DNA from: Streptomyces neyagawaensis
GTDB lineage: Bacteria; Actinomycetota; Actinomycetes; Streptomycetales; Streptomycetaceae
Direction: 5' to 3'
Assembly (NCBI RefSeq): GCF_023516595.1
Contig: NZ_JAMGBG010000117.1
Coordinates: forward strand, 24,310-88,309
Length of the DNA stretch: 64,000 nt
Shown here: positions 41,202-49,547 of the stretch, in pieces
Position numbering within the stretch: position 1 is the stretch's first letter
Layout: every line of letters starts with the position of its first letter
Translations under genes and position numbers: made by a program
Notes under the pieces: model-generated
The model's database searches: none
Told to the model about the DNA's origin: nothing
What the model saw: the letters and a program-made list of their open reading frames with translations, nothing else

Positions 41202-42892
41202 TCCAACAGCTTGCGGTGAGCTGCGCTGGCGGAGCGACGGACAACGAGTGGTGCCTCAGCGACATGAGCGGCCCGACACGGCAGAAGCACCTGTTGGACT
41301 TGCCGGGCGGCCTGCCGTAGATCCTCTGACCCGATCGGCTCGCCGTCGGTTTCGTCGAGCAGCTTCAACAGGATGTCGACGGCCGGACGGTGCGCGAACC
41401 AGCAGGGCAGGATCTGGGTGCCGAGTTGGTGCGTGTTCACGGCCTCGATGACGAAGTCACGAAGGTACTCCAACTCGTCCAGCGACGCAGCGGGCACCGG
41501 ATCGGGCGGTGTCGACGACTGTTGCGCGGGCACGGGACGAGGAGGGTTCCTGAGGTATGCACGCCGAGCTTCCTTCACCGCATCGCGTAACCGGGGCGAG
41601 CTGTTCCAACGGCGGAGCTGCATGAGCTTGGCGGGTAGACCGCCGTACAAGCACAGCACGGTTTCGGCCGGCATCTCCCGCAGATCGGAACGCCGCCAGC
41701 CGCGATGGCTGTGCCCGCGCACGTCCGACTGCTGGAGCAACTCGTGCAGGAAATCACCGGTCCGCGGGTCGCTGTTGCCTGGGAGGAAGAGTTTGCCCCG
41801 GTGATTGTTGACGATGAGGGCGCCGCGGTCCTCGCCGTACGTGGCGCGGAGTTGGCTCATGTCGTGGAAGACGGAGATCAGTTGGATGCCGCTGCCCGCC
41901 GCCGTCGTCGCGAACGTGTCCAGGTCGTCGAGGCGCGCGATGTTGCCCGCCTCGTCCAGGCACAGCATGAGCGGCACCTGGATGATCGCCTGTCCGTCCT
42001 CCTCCGGTACACCGTTCCTGTCGATCGTCGCGCTGACCGTCTGCCGTGCCAGAGCCGTGAAGAGCGGCATGAACTGCTTCTGCTGGTGCGGTGGAGCGCA
42101 CAGGAACAGAGTGTGCGGTCTGCCGTCGAGGAAGGTCTGCAGAGGCAGGCGCCTGGTCTGCGCGCAGCGTCGGTTCACACCTTCCAGGGCGAACACTTCC
42201 AGGGTGCCGGCCGCCGTGGCGCAGATATTGGCGTAGGTGTCGCGGTGGTACTGGTCGTAGCCCAGCAGGCGGGTGATGCAGCGTTCCCAGCCGCCCGCCT
42301 GCGGGTCCCTGTCATACCGTTGCCGACGCTCGATCAGCAGGGTCACCATGTCGCCGGGCTGGCCCTGGTTCAGCCATTCCAGGACGTCGCCCATGGTGGC
42401 CTCGGTCCGTGCCGCGGCGTAGAGCAGAGGAGTGAGCAACAACCGTGCGTGACTCGCCCAGAAGTCGCCGCCTCGCATCGTCCGGAAATCCGTGCCGCTG
42501 GTCAGGCTCTCCGCCTGGCGTACCGCGTCGTCCCAGTCCCGGATGGAGTCCAGAGGGCTCCAGCCGACGCAGTAGGGCGCGAAGCGCCTGCCGATGGACT
42601 CGGTCAAGCCTGCCGGATCGAAGATGAACACCTCGCCGAGGCTGCTGCGGTGCCTCAAGGTGGCCGCGATGACATCGAAGCGCACGGACGTGACCAGACA
42701 CGGCCCCGACCATTCGAGAACGGCCGGGATGACCACGCCCGTGGTCTTGCCGCTCCTCTGCGGCCCGAAGACGATGAGCGGCTGCCGGTCCTCGCAGCGG
42801 TACACGCCCCGTTCGTCGGCGCCGAGAGCCACGCGACGGCCGCCGCCGTCGTCGTCCTGGGATGTGAAGAGCTGTCGGAACTCATGGTCCAT
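41147..42892 (-). CDS. VirD4/TraG-like ATPase without membrane anchor (island gene)
   Basis: Predicted 581 residues. Walker A 'GPQRSGKT' (43-50) and Walker B 'LMLCLDEAGN' (308-317) are placed as in type IV coupling proteins, and 'DLDTFATTAAGSGIQLISVFHDMSQLRATYG' matches the TraM-recognition part of TraG/TraD. The usual N-terminal membrane helices are missing: the P-loop is reached after only 42 residues. A further domain of about 170 residues follows. No relaxase or mating-pore gene accompanies it, so conjugation seems unlikely; DNA or protein pumping in another process is possible. ATG 42892 has GGAGAGGA upstream. It is the last of a three-gene operon. Confidence 0.8.
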   Translation of the reverse strand: MDHEFRQLFTSQDDDGGGRRVALGADERGVYRCEDRQPLIVFGPQRSGKTTGVVIPAVLEWSGPCLVTSVRFDVIAATLRHRSSLGEVFIFDPAGLTESIGRRFAPYCVGWSPLDSIRDWDDAVRQAESLTSGTDFRTMRGGDFWASHARLLLTPLLYAAARTEATMGDVLEWLNQGQPGDMVTLLIERRQRYDRDPQAGGWERCITRLLGYDQYHRDTYANICATAAGTLEVFALEGVNRRCAQTRRLPLQTFLDGRPHTLFLCAPPHQQKQFMPLFTALARQTVSATIDRNGVPEEDGQAIIQVPLMLCLDEAGNIARLDDLDTFATTAAGSGIQLISVFHDMSQLRATYGEDRGALIVNNHRGKLFLPGNSDPRTGDFLHELLQQSDVRGHSHRGWRRSDLREMPAETVLCLYGGLPAKLMQLRRWNSSPRLRDAVKEARRAYLRNPPRPVPAQQSSTPPDPVPAASLDELEYLRDFVIEAVNTHQLGTQILPCWFAHRPAVDILLKLLDETDGEPIGSEDLRQAARQVQQVLLPCRAAHVAEAPLVVRRSASAAHRKLLDQGIRTLRLRNGDGGRSG

Positions 42893-42917
42893 GCGACGCC
42901 AGTCCTCTCCCCCGACC

Positions 42918-43928
42918 TCAGGCCAGGCTGCCCGAGGTCGTGTCGAAGTCGTATCCCTCGGTGACGGACGCGAGGAACCCCGCGAGGCCGATGTCACGGA
43001 AGAACGACACGTACGCGTCCGCACCGGCCGCCGGCTGGAGGAAGTGGTGGGCGTTCAGTGAGACGCGCGTGCCCTGCTGGTCGGCCCCTGAGTGCTCGCC
43101 GCTGTACACGAGTTGGAAGAACAGGCCGCTCCAGTCGGAAGCCGCGGGAGCCATGACCTGGAGGTGCTCGCTCACGCTCAACTGGGTCGGATGGCGGCGA
43201 CTGACGCGATAGTCCATGCGCCCGAAGTCGTGGTAGTCGCCCTGCGGGGCCCCGTTGGTGCTGCGCTCGATCCGGCCTCCGGCGTCGGGCAGCCGGATCG
43301 CGATGTTCTCCATCATGACGTCGAGGTTGCGCGCGCGGTCGTTGAACCGGTGGCGGCGGAAGTTGTGGCAGACGACGTCGAAGGTGAAGTCCGCGGTCAG
43401 GAGTTTCACCCGTTTGGTGATCTCGTCCGGCGCGATCCCACTGCTCTGCTCACCCTCGAGGGCTCGGTGCAGCTCGGCGTCAAGGGCTGCTATCGCCTTG
43501 CGGAGGATATCCGGCAGGGTCGGCATGAGGCGCGTGTACCAGCGGTGGAACGTGCGCAGCGTCGAACCCGGACGGGTGAGCTGCACCCGCCCGTTGCCAT
43601 AGAAGGTAAGATTGAAGGCGTAGTCCGTGTCGAGGAACTGGAAGAGCAACCGCTCGTCGTCGATCGCGGTTTCCAGGGCGGGAAGGTTGGCGAACTTCGC
43701 TTTGATGAGAGCTTCCTCGATGGCTCCATGCAAACGAAGCGCGACGCGGCTCGCATCGATGAGTCGCGACCAGCGGCCCACGCCGGAGAACACTGCCTGG
43801 AAGGTGAACTTCCGTATGTTTTGTACGGATTCCGCGAAACCCGTGCAGAAGTCCTCCCAGGTCAGCTGTTCCAGGAATGCCCCGGTGTAGTTGCGGTCAC
43901 GCAAAGCGCGCTCGAGTTCGGGCTGCAT
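42918..43928 (-). CDS. unknown protein between two ATPases (island gene)
   Basis: Predicted 336 residues, cytosolic, no recognised family. Mixed alpha/beta: helical N-terminal third ('LEQLTWEDFCTGFAESVQNIRKF'), a middle with 'NLTFYGNGRVQLTRPGSTLRTFHRWYTRLMP', and a C-terminal third rich in beta. The layout recalls the TIGR04255 family only loosely. It is separated from the AAA+ gene by 8 nt and from the VirD4-like gene by 25 nt, so all three are co-transcribed. A specificity or adaptor role between the two motors is a guess. Confidence 0.65.
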   Translation of the reverse strand: MQPELERALRDRNYTGAFLEQLTWEDFCTGFAESVQNIRKFTFQAVFSGVGRWSRLIDASRVALRLHGAIEEALIKAKFANLPALETAIDDERLLFQFLDTDYAFNLTFYGNGRVQLTRPGSTLRTFHRWYTRLMPTLPDILRKAIAALDAELHRALEGEQSSGIAPDEITKRVKLLTADFTFDVVCHNFRRHRFNDRARNLDVMMENIAIRLPDAGGRIERSTNGAPQGDYHDFGRMDYRVSRRHPTQLSVSEHLQVMAPAASDWSGLFFQLVYSGEHSGADQQGTRVSLNAHHFLQPAAGADAYVSFFRDIGLAGFLASVTEGYDFDTTSGSLA

Positions 43929-43936
43929 GCTCTCCC

Positions 43937-44956
43937 TCAGTCGGTAGGCGTGGGGTCGTAGGTGTTCCGCGCGTGGTCGTAGGTTCCGTTTTTCAGCTGC
44001 CGGTAGACCGCGAGGGAAAGGGGGAAGCGGCTCGGCCCACCGAGGCGGTCCGTTCCCCCGTCGGTGTGGATCAGGTGATTCGCCAAGTCGTGCAATACGG
44101 GGAAGAGCTCCTGGTGCAGGCCCCGAGCTCCGAGCTTCGACTGGCAGGCGGCTGTGGCGATGGCGGACAGCACTGCGGGTTCGATGTCCAGCAGATATCC
44201 GTGGCGACGGAAGTACTCGCGGTAGAAGACCAGCGGTGAGACGTCATCCTGTTCGAGGATCTGCCACAATGCCCCGACGTCCAGCGGGTCGAAACGGATG
44301 ATGACGGGCAGCCGGGCGGTCAGTTCCTCGATGAATCCGTAGCGGTGGACATCCTCAGGCCTGATCACATCACCCCAGCCGTGACCGACCTCCCGCATGT
44401 CGCGAAACCGGTCGATGTTGGTGAAGGCGCCCGCCGCGATGAACAGGATTCCGCGTGTGTCGAGCACGCGCGGGTGCTCGAACTCATCGGGAGCGAGGTC
44501 CAGCCCGTCACTCTCGATGAACTGGAGGAGCCGGCGCTGTATTGCCGCGGTGTCCTCCGTCGCCTTTCCGAACCGTAACTTGTCGAACTCGTCCAAGAAG
44601 ATGATCCCGCGGGCCGCGCGATCCTCCGGAGTGCCGGGCCCTTCCATCGACCGGGCTCGTTTCACCAGCAGGCTCAAGACCCCCTCAAGGGAGAGACTGG
44701 CTGAACTGCCGGTGCCGACAAGTCGGGTGGAGTCCACTACCACGCAGGGAATGTCGAGGGCATCGGCTGCGACACGGATGGCGTGCGTCTTGCCGGTGCC
44801 CGTCGGGCCGATGATCAGTGCGTTGGGCGGGCGGTGTTGCGGGTCGGGCGCGTCGTTCCATGCGAAGTGCATGTCGATAAGGCGACTGAGCGCCCTGATC
44901 GCCCGATTCTGCCCCACTACCAGTCGATCCAGCTGCGCCTGAACGGAATCAGCCAT
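43937..44956 (-). CDS. ClpX-like AAA+ ATPase lacking zinc domain and ClpP loop (island gene)
   Basis: Predicted 339 residues. Walker A 'GPTGTGKT' (50-57), Walker B 'IIFLDEFD' (118-125), 'GILFIAAGAF', then 'YGFIEELTARLPVIIRFDPLD' and 'KLGARGLHQEL', which follow the ClpX order closely. Compared with ClpX by eye, the N-terminal zinc-binding domain is missing, the aromatic GYVG pore loop is replaced by 'GTGSSASLS', and the insert that carries the IGF ClpP-docking loop is much shorter with no such tripeptide. It is therefore probably not a ClpP partner. It is the first gene of the island operon, starting at ATG 44956 behind GGGGGG. Confidence 0.8.
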   Translation of the reverse strand: MADSVQAQLDRLVVGQNRAIRALSRLIDMHFAWNDAPDPQHRPPNALIIGPTGTGKTHAIRVAADALDIPCVVVDSTRLVGTGSSASLSLEGVLSLLVKRARSMEGPGTPEDRAARGIIFLDEFDKLRFGKATEDTAAIQRRLLQFIESDGLDLAPDEFEHPRVLDTRGILFIAAGAFTNIDRFRDMREVGHGWGDVIRPEDVHRYGFIEELTARLPVIIRFDPLDVGALWQILEQDDVSPLVFYREYFRRHGYLLDIEPAVLSAIATAACQSKLGARGLHQELFPVLHDLANHLIHTDGGTDRLGGPSRFPLSLAVYRQLKNGTYDHARNTYDPTPTD

Positions 44957-45001
44957 GCGCATCCCCCCGATCGCAAGGATCGTACGTCGGGAAGATGCGC
45001 A
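44956..45001 (-). promoter_or_regulatory. 8-bp dyad around the start of the ClpX-like gene
   Basis: TGCGCATC (44956-44963) and GATGCGCA (44994-45001) pair perfectly across 30 nt; the left arm touches the start codon and the ribosome site lies in the loop. It could be an operator or a translation-control hairpin. Confidence 0.4.
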
Positions 45002-45084
45002 CAAGCGAGATGTTGTCAGAAAATCAAGCTGAATGTCCGATAGTTGCTGCCGCTGCTCCGGGGTCCGTCGCCCGGAATCGCAGG

Positions 45085-45990
45085 CACTCAGGTTGAACTC
45101 GTGGAGTCCGGAGGCCCGTGACGGTTCTTGATCGTTGCGTTACGACGTCGTCCTGCTGTACGCGCATGGGGGCGTGCTGACGCCCAAGGAGCAGGAAAAG
45201 CGGGAGCGGGTGCGCCTTTTGGCGGCCGAGCGGTTTGCACGTGGTGAGAAGACCGAGGTCGTCGCGAGGGCGCTTCGGGTGACGTCGCGGTCCGTGCGAC
45301 GTTGGCGGCGGGAGTGGGAGCAGGGCGGTGCGGACGCCCTGCGCTCGAAGGGGTCGGCCTCGGTGGAACGGCTCAGTTCCGGGCAATGGGAGTGGCTGGA
45401 GCGGGAGCTGAAGCGGGGAGGCGGGCCAAGGGCTGAGGCCGCCGAAGGGACGCATGTGGGCACCGCGCGGAGCCCGGCGGTGGTGCGTGTGCGCGGTCGC
45501 AGCCGGGGACGGGTCAACATCGCCGGAGTGGTCTGCTACAGCGCCGGACACCGCTCCCGGTTCTTCTTCAAGCTGGCCATCTGGCACGGGCGCCAGGGTG
45601 AGCCGAAGGCGTCTCCTGGCGCCAGTACCGCGATCTGATCGTCATGACCACATTCAGCTCGGCACCCCGGTGGTGTGGTGCTGGGACAGTCTGAGCGTGC
45701 ATATGGTCAAGGAGCTGGCCGACTTTGCCGAGGAGCACCAGGACTGGTTACTTCTCTTCCAGATGCCCTCCTACGCACCCGGGCTGAACCCGGCCGAGGG
45801 GACCTGGGCGCTCCTCAAGCGGCACCTGTTAGCCGCCGCAGACCTCGCGCACCTCACCCTCGTGATCAAGCGGAAGCTGAAGAAGATCCAGTACCGGCCC
45901 CACCTGGTCGACGGCTGTCTGCCACCCACCGGTCTGACCATGGACGGCGGCGCGATCGGACCGCCGGACTCCACGAGTTCAACCGGAGTA
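45085..45990 (+). mobile_element. degenerate IS630-family insertion sequence
   Basis: Terminal inverted repeats at 45086-45111 and 45964-45989 match over 26 bp with one mismatch (21 bp, 45091-45111 with 45964-45984, perfect). The right end abuts a TA (45989-45990), the target of IS630 elements; the left end shows CA instead, so that border has decayed. The single transposase gene is broken. The right end lies inside the final codons of the acyl-CoA dehydrogenase gene. Confidence 0.85.
45135..45960 (+). pseudogene. IS630-family transposase, internally deleted and frameshifted
   Basis: The N-terminal HTH part is intact ('VVARALRVTSRSVRRWRREWEQGG'), then the linker and first part of the DDE domain are missing at about 45420. 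The frame moves at about 45435-45475 ('GLRPPKGRMW' against 'VVRVRGRSRGRVNIAGVVCY') and again at about 45610. The last part gives 'VVWCWDSLSVHMVKELADF' and 'LPxYAPGLNPAEGxW'-type residues with the second Asp and final Glu region, ending 'KRKLKKIQYRP'. No functional transposase can be made. Confidence 0.85.
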
Positions 45991-47196
45991 CTTCTTCAGC
46001 TCCCGCCGCGCCAGCGACCGCTGGTGCACCTCGTCCGGCCCGTCCGCGATCATCAGCGTCCTCGCCCCCGCGTACAGCTCGGCCAGCGGGAAGTCCTGGC
46101 TGACGCCGCCCGCCCCGTGCAGCTGGATCGCCCGGTCGATGATGTCGACGACGGTCCGCGGGGTCGCGATCTTGATGGCCTGGATCTCGGTGTGGGCCCC
46201 CCGGTTGCCGACCGTGTCCATCATCCACGCGGTCTTCAGCACCAGCAGCCGCAGCTGCTCGACCGCGACGCGCGCGTCCGCGATCCAGTTGTGCACCACG
46301 CCCTGCTGGGCCAGCGCCTTGCCGAACGCCTCGCGGGCCACCGCCCGTCGGCACATCAGCTCGATCGCCCGCTCGGCCATCCCGATGAGCCGCATGCAGT
46401 GGTGGATGCGGCCGGGCCCGAGCCGGGCCTGGGCGATGGCGAAGCCGCCGCCCTCCTCACCGATCAGGTTCGACACCGGCACCCGCGCCCGGTCGAAGAT
46501 CACCTCGGCGTGCCCGCCGTGGTAGTGGTCCTCGTACCCGAAGACCCGCATGGCCCGCTTCACGGTGACGCCCGGTGTGTCACGGGGCACCAGCACCATC
46601 GACTGCTGGCGGCGGATGTCGGCCCCGTCCGGGTCCGTCTTGCCCATCACGATGAAGATCTTGCAGTCGGGGTTCATCGCCCCGGAGATGTACCACTTGC
46701 GCCCGGTGATGACGTAGTCGTCGCCGTCCCGCTCGATGAGCGTGGTGATGTTGGTGGCGTCGGACGAGGCCACCTCCGGCTCCGTCATCGCGAAGGCGGA
46801 CCGGATCTCACCGGCGAGCAGCGGCTCCAGCCACTGCTTCTTCTGCGTGTCGTCGCCGAACTGCGTCAGCACCTCCATGTTGCCGGTGTCCGGCGCCGCG
46901 CAGTTCAGCGCGGTCGGCGCCAGCTGCGGCGAACGCCCGGTGATCTCGGCGAGCGGAGCGTACTGGAGGTTGGTGAGGCCGGCCCCGTACTCGGAGTCCG
47001 GCAGGAAGAGGTTCCACAGGCCCTGCCTGCGGGCCTCGGCCTTCAGCTCCTCCACCACGGCCGGCGTGTCCCACGGCGAGTCCAGCTCGGCCCGCTGCTC
47101 CTCGGCGACGGCCTCGGCCGGGTACACGTGCTCGTCCATGAAGGCGAGGAGCTTGGCGCGCAGCTCCTCCGTGCGGGCGTCGAAAGCGAAGTCCAT
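45979..47196 (-). CDS. acyl-CoA dehydrogenase, ACAD10/11-like
   Basis: Predicted 405 residues. 'FAMTEPEVASSDATNI' (FAD-binding), 'KWYISGAMNPDCK', 'VFGYEDHYHGGHAEVIFD', 'GGGFAIAQARLGPGRIHHCMRLIG' and 'QLHGAGGVSQDFPLAELYAGARTLMIADGPDEVHQR' define the ACAD10/11 branch; the usual catalytic Glu is replaced in that last segment by an Asp-rich 'ADGPDE'. The last four codons and the stop come from the IS630 terminal repeat, so the original C-terminus was slightly different; the fold should be intact. Its start is 6 nt after the phosphotransferase stop. Confidence 0.9.
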   Translation of the reverse strand: MDFAFDARTEELRAKLLAFMDEHVYPAEAVAEEQRAELDSPWDTPAVVEELKAEARRQGLWNLFLPDSEYGAGLTNLQYAPLAEITGRSPQLAPTALNCAAPDTGNMEVLTQFGDDTQKKQWLEPLLAGEIRSAFAMTEPEVASSDATNITTLIERDGDDYVITGRKWYISGAMNPDCKIFIVMGKTDPDGADIRRQQSMVLVPRDTPGVTVKRAMRVFGYEDHYHGGHAEVIFDRARVPVSNLIGEEGGGFAIAQARLGPGRIHHCMRLIGMAERAIELMCRRAVAREAFGKALAQQGVVHNWIADARVAVEQLRLLVLKTAWMMDTVGNRGAHTEIQAIKIATPRTVVDIIDRAIQLHGAGGVSQDFPLAELYAGARTLMIADGPDEVHQRSLARRELKKYSG

Positions 47197-47202
47197 GGTG
47201 GA

Positions 47203-48252
47203 TCAGCCCTCCTGGGAGCCGGAACCGGAGCCGGTACGAAGAGTCGTCAGGCCGTGTTCGATGAAGACGGGGACCAGGTCGCCGATGCGGTCGAAGCCGC
47301 GGCCGACGGTCTGGCCGAGGGTGTACCGGTAGTGGATGCCCTCCAGGATCACGGCGAGCTTGAACCACGCGAACGCCGTGTACCAGGCCACGGACGACAC
47401 GTCCCGGCCCGAGCGCTCGGCGTAGCGGGCCACGATCTCGGCGGGATCGGGGTGCCCGGCGGCCGTCGCGGTCGTCGAGACGGGGGAGTCGGGCAGCCCG
47501 AGCGGCACGCTGTACATCACCAGCAGCCCCAGATCCGTCAGCGGGTCGCCGAGCGTGGACATCTCCCAGTCGAGGATCGCCCTGATCCGGTCGTCCTCGC
47601 CCAGCAGGACGTTGTCCAGCCGGTAGTCGCCGTGGACGATTGCCGGCGCGGGGGAGTGGGGGAGCTGCCGGCCGAGGGCCGCGTGCAGTTCGTCGATGCC
47701 GGCCAGCTCGCGGTTGCGGGACGCGTCGAGCTGCTTGCCCCAGCGCCGCAGCTGCCGGTCGAGGAAGCCCTCCGGGCGCCCGAAGTCGGCGAGGCCCACC
47801 TCGGCCGGATCCACCGCGTGCAGCTCCACCAGGGTGTCGACCAGGCCCAGTACGGCTGCCCGGGTGCGCTCGGCGCCGAGCGGCGCGAGCTGCTCGGCGG
47901 TGCGGTACGGGGTGCCCTCGACGAAGTCCATGACGTAGAAGGGCGCGCCGAGCACCTCCTCGTCCTCGCACAGCAGGACGGGGCGCGGCACGGGGACGTC
48001 CGTCGGGTGCAGCGCGCTGATCACCCGGTGCTCGCGCCTCATGTCGTGCGCGGTCGCGAGGACATGGCCGAGCGGCGGCCGCCGGACGACCCACTTGGCG
48101 ACGCCGTCGGTGACCTCGTACGTCAGATTCGACCGCCCGCCCTCGATCAGCCGGCCGGTGAGCGGACCGGCCACCAGCCCGGGCCGCTCGGCGTCGAGCA
48201 GGGCGCGGAGCCGGTCGGGGTCGAGACCTGGCGGGTGGTCTGGGCGCATCAT
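47203..48252 (-). CDS. APH-family phosphotransferase, ACAD10/11-associated
   Basis: Predicted 349 residues. Kinase-like fold: 'LIEGGRSNLTYEV', 'WVVRRPPLG', catalytic 'IVHGDYRLDNVLL' and metal-binding 'ILDWEMSTLGDPLTDLG'. In animals this domain is fused to ACAD10/11, which act on 4-hydroxyacyl-CoAs by phosphorylation; here kinase and dehydrogenase are adjacent genes with a 6-nt gap. By analogy the pair degrades hydroxylated fatty acids. AGGAG precedes ATG 48252 (48249 is an alternative). Confidence 0.88.
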   Translation of the reverse strand: MMRPDHPPGLDPDRLRALLDAERPGLVAGPLTGRLIEGGRSNLTYEVTDGVAKWVVRRPPLGHVLATAHDMRREHRVISALHPTDVPVPRPVLLCEDEEVLGAPFYVMDFVEGTPYRTAEQLAPLGAERTRAAVLGLVDTLVELHAVDPAEVGLADFGRPEGFLDRQLRRWGKQLDASRNRELAGIDELHAALGRQLPHSPAPAIVHGDYRLDNVLLGEDDRIRAILDWEMSTLGDPLTDLGLLVMYSVPLGLPDSPVSTTATAAGHPDPAEIVARYAERSGRDVSSVAWYTAFAWFKLAVILEGIHYRYTLGQTVGRGFDRIGDLVPVFIEHGLTTLRTGSGSGSQEG

Positions 48253-48291
48253 TGCTCCTACACGCGGGGAGAACGGAACCAGACACATGAT

Positions 48292-48309
48292 GCCGACCGG
48301 TCGGTATGT
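48292..48309. promoter_or_regulatory. TetR-type dyad (site D) before the phosphotransferase/ACAD operon
   Basis: On the minus strand ACATACCG-AC-CGGTCGGC, 40-57 nt before ATG 48252. It shares 14 consecutive bases with site C in front of the SDR gene. Confidence 0.6.
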
Positions 48310-48435
48310 CGTCCAGTGGGTGAGGCGAAAGTGATCGGTGTCTCGACGGGATCCGGCCTCGCGCAGCCGGATCCCGATACCGATGCCGTCACCCGGGGGT
48401 CCAGGTGCCGAGGGCGTCTCCGCGCCGTCCGGGCG

Positions 48436-49347
48436 TCACGCGTGGCAGGTCATCATCTCCCCGCCGTTGATGGTCGCCATGTCCATGAACCCGGCGAACG
48501 GGTCCACGCCCTCGCCCTCGGGCAGCCCGTCCAGCTCGGCGTAGGCCCGGTGCAGGTTCGCCACCAGCCGCTCGCTCTCGGGGAGCGCGGCGTACTCGCC
48601 GAGATCCGTGGTCCGGGCCGCCTCCAACGGAGTGAGCCCCGCCGCGCGGGACTTCTCCGCGACCTCCGCCACGAACCGGGTGTACCGCTCGGCCCGGTCG
48701 AACGCCGACGGGTCCGTCACCGGCCCGTGCCCCGGTACGACGGTCTCGGCGCCCAGCTCCCGCATCAGCGCGAGGGCGCGCAGCGAGCCGCTCAGCGACC
48801 CCATCAGGAAGAACGGCGTACCGCCCTCGAACACCAGGTCCCCCGCGAACAGGATCCTCCGGTGCGGCAGCCAGACCAGCGAGTCGCCGACCGTGTGCGA
48901 GACACCGGGGTGGATCATCTGCGCCTCGATGTCCCCGACGTGCACGGTCATCCGGTCGTCGTACGTCAGGTCCGCGCCCTGGATGCCGATGTCGCCGAAG
49001 TCGGTCTGCGGCCACAGCAGATGCAGGTGCTGCCCGCTGGCCAGGGCCTCCCGGCGGCAGGCGGAGTGCGAGACGAGGGTGGCGGCCGGCGTGAAGAAGC
49101 CGTTGCCGTAGGTGTGGTCGCCGTGGTGGTGGGTGTTGACCAGGAAGCGCGGGGTGGGGACGCCGGTCGCGTCGAGCGCGGCGCCCAGCGCCCGGGTCCG
49201 GCGTTCGGTCGCGGCGGTGTCCACCAGCAGGGTGGTCGTCCCGTCGCTCACGAACCCGGAGTTGTTGAGACACCATCCGCCGTCCGGCTGCACATACGCG
49301 TACACGTCACTCGCCAGCTCGACGGTGTACGGCTCCGCTGCGGTCAT
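48436..49347 (-). CDS. MBL-fold metallo-hydrolase
   Basis: Predicted 303 residues. Metal site 'NTHHHGDHTYGN' (HxHxDH), further ligands in 'GVSHTVGDS' and 'LFAGDLVF', and 'VVPGHGPV'. Closest in style to the QuiP/SoxH-like and alkyl-sulfatase-adjacent hydrolases; the substrate is unknown. ATG 49347 is preferred to 49362 because AAGGGG precedes it. It may belong with the acyl-CoA operon to the right, but a 180-bp gap separates them. Confidence 0.85.
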   Translation of the reverse strand: MTAAEPYTVELASDVYAYVQPDGGWCLNNSGFVSDGTTTLLVDTAATERRTRALGAALDATGVPTPRFLVNTHHHGDHTYGNGFFTPAATLVSHSACRREALASGQHLHLLWPQTDFGDIGIQGADLTYDDRMTVHVGDIEAQMIHPGVSHTVGDSLVWLPHRRILFAGDLVFEGGTPFFLMGSLSGSLRALALMRELGAETVVPGHGPVTDPSAFDRAERYTRFVAEVAEKSRAAGLTPLEAARTTDLGEYAALPESERLVANLHRAYAELDGLPEGEGVDPFAGFMDMATINGGEMMTCHA

Positions 49348-49547
49348 CGTGATCCCCTTCATCCCAGAATCGCCCCCAACTGGTGCTCAGAGCCTGCCAG
49401 TCGGCGACGGCCCACCGTAATCCGGGGCACCGGGAACACGCGGGTGACCGCCCGGGGCCACCGGGGCCACCGGGGCCACCGCCCGGCGGGCGGCCTCCGG
49501 CGGGCGGCCCCCGGCGAGCGGGTGGCCGCCCGGCCGTCAGAAGGGCC

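Noticed and set aside
41147..42892. Conjugative element core
   Set aside because: The VirD4-like ATPase lacks membrane helices, and no relaxase, integrase, attachment site or mating-pore gene is found within the island.
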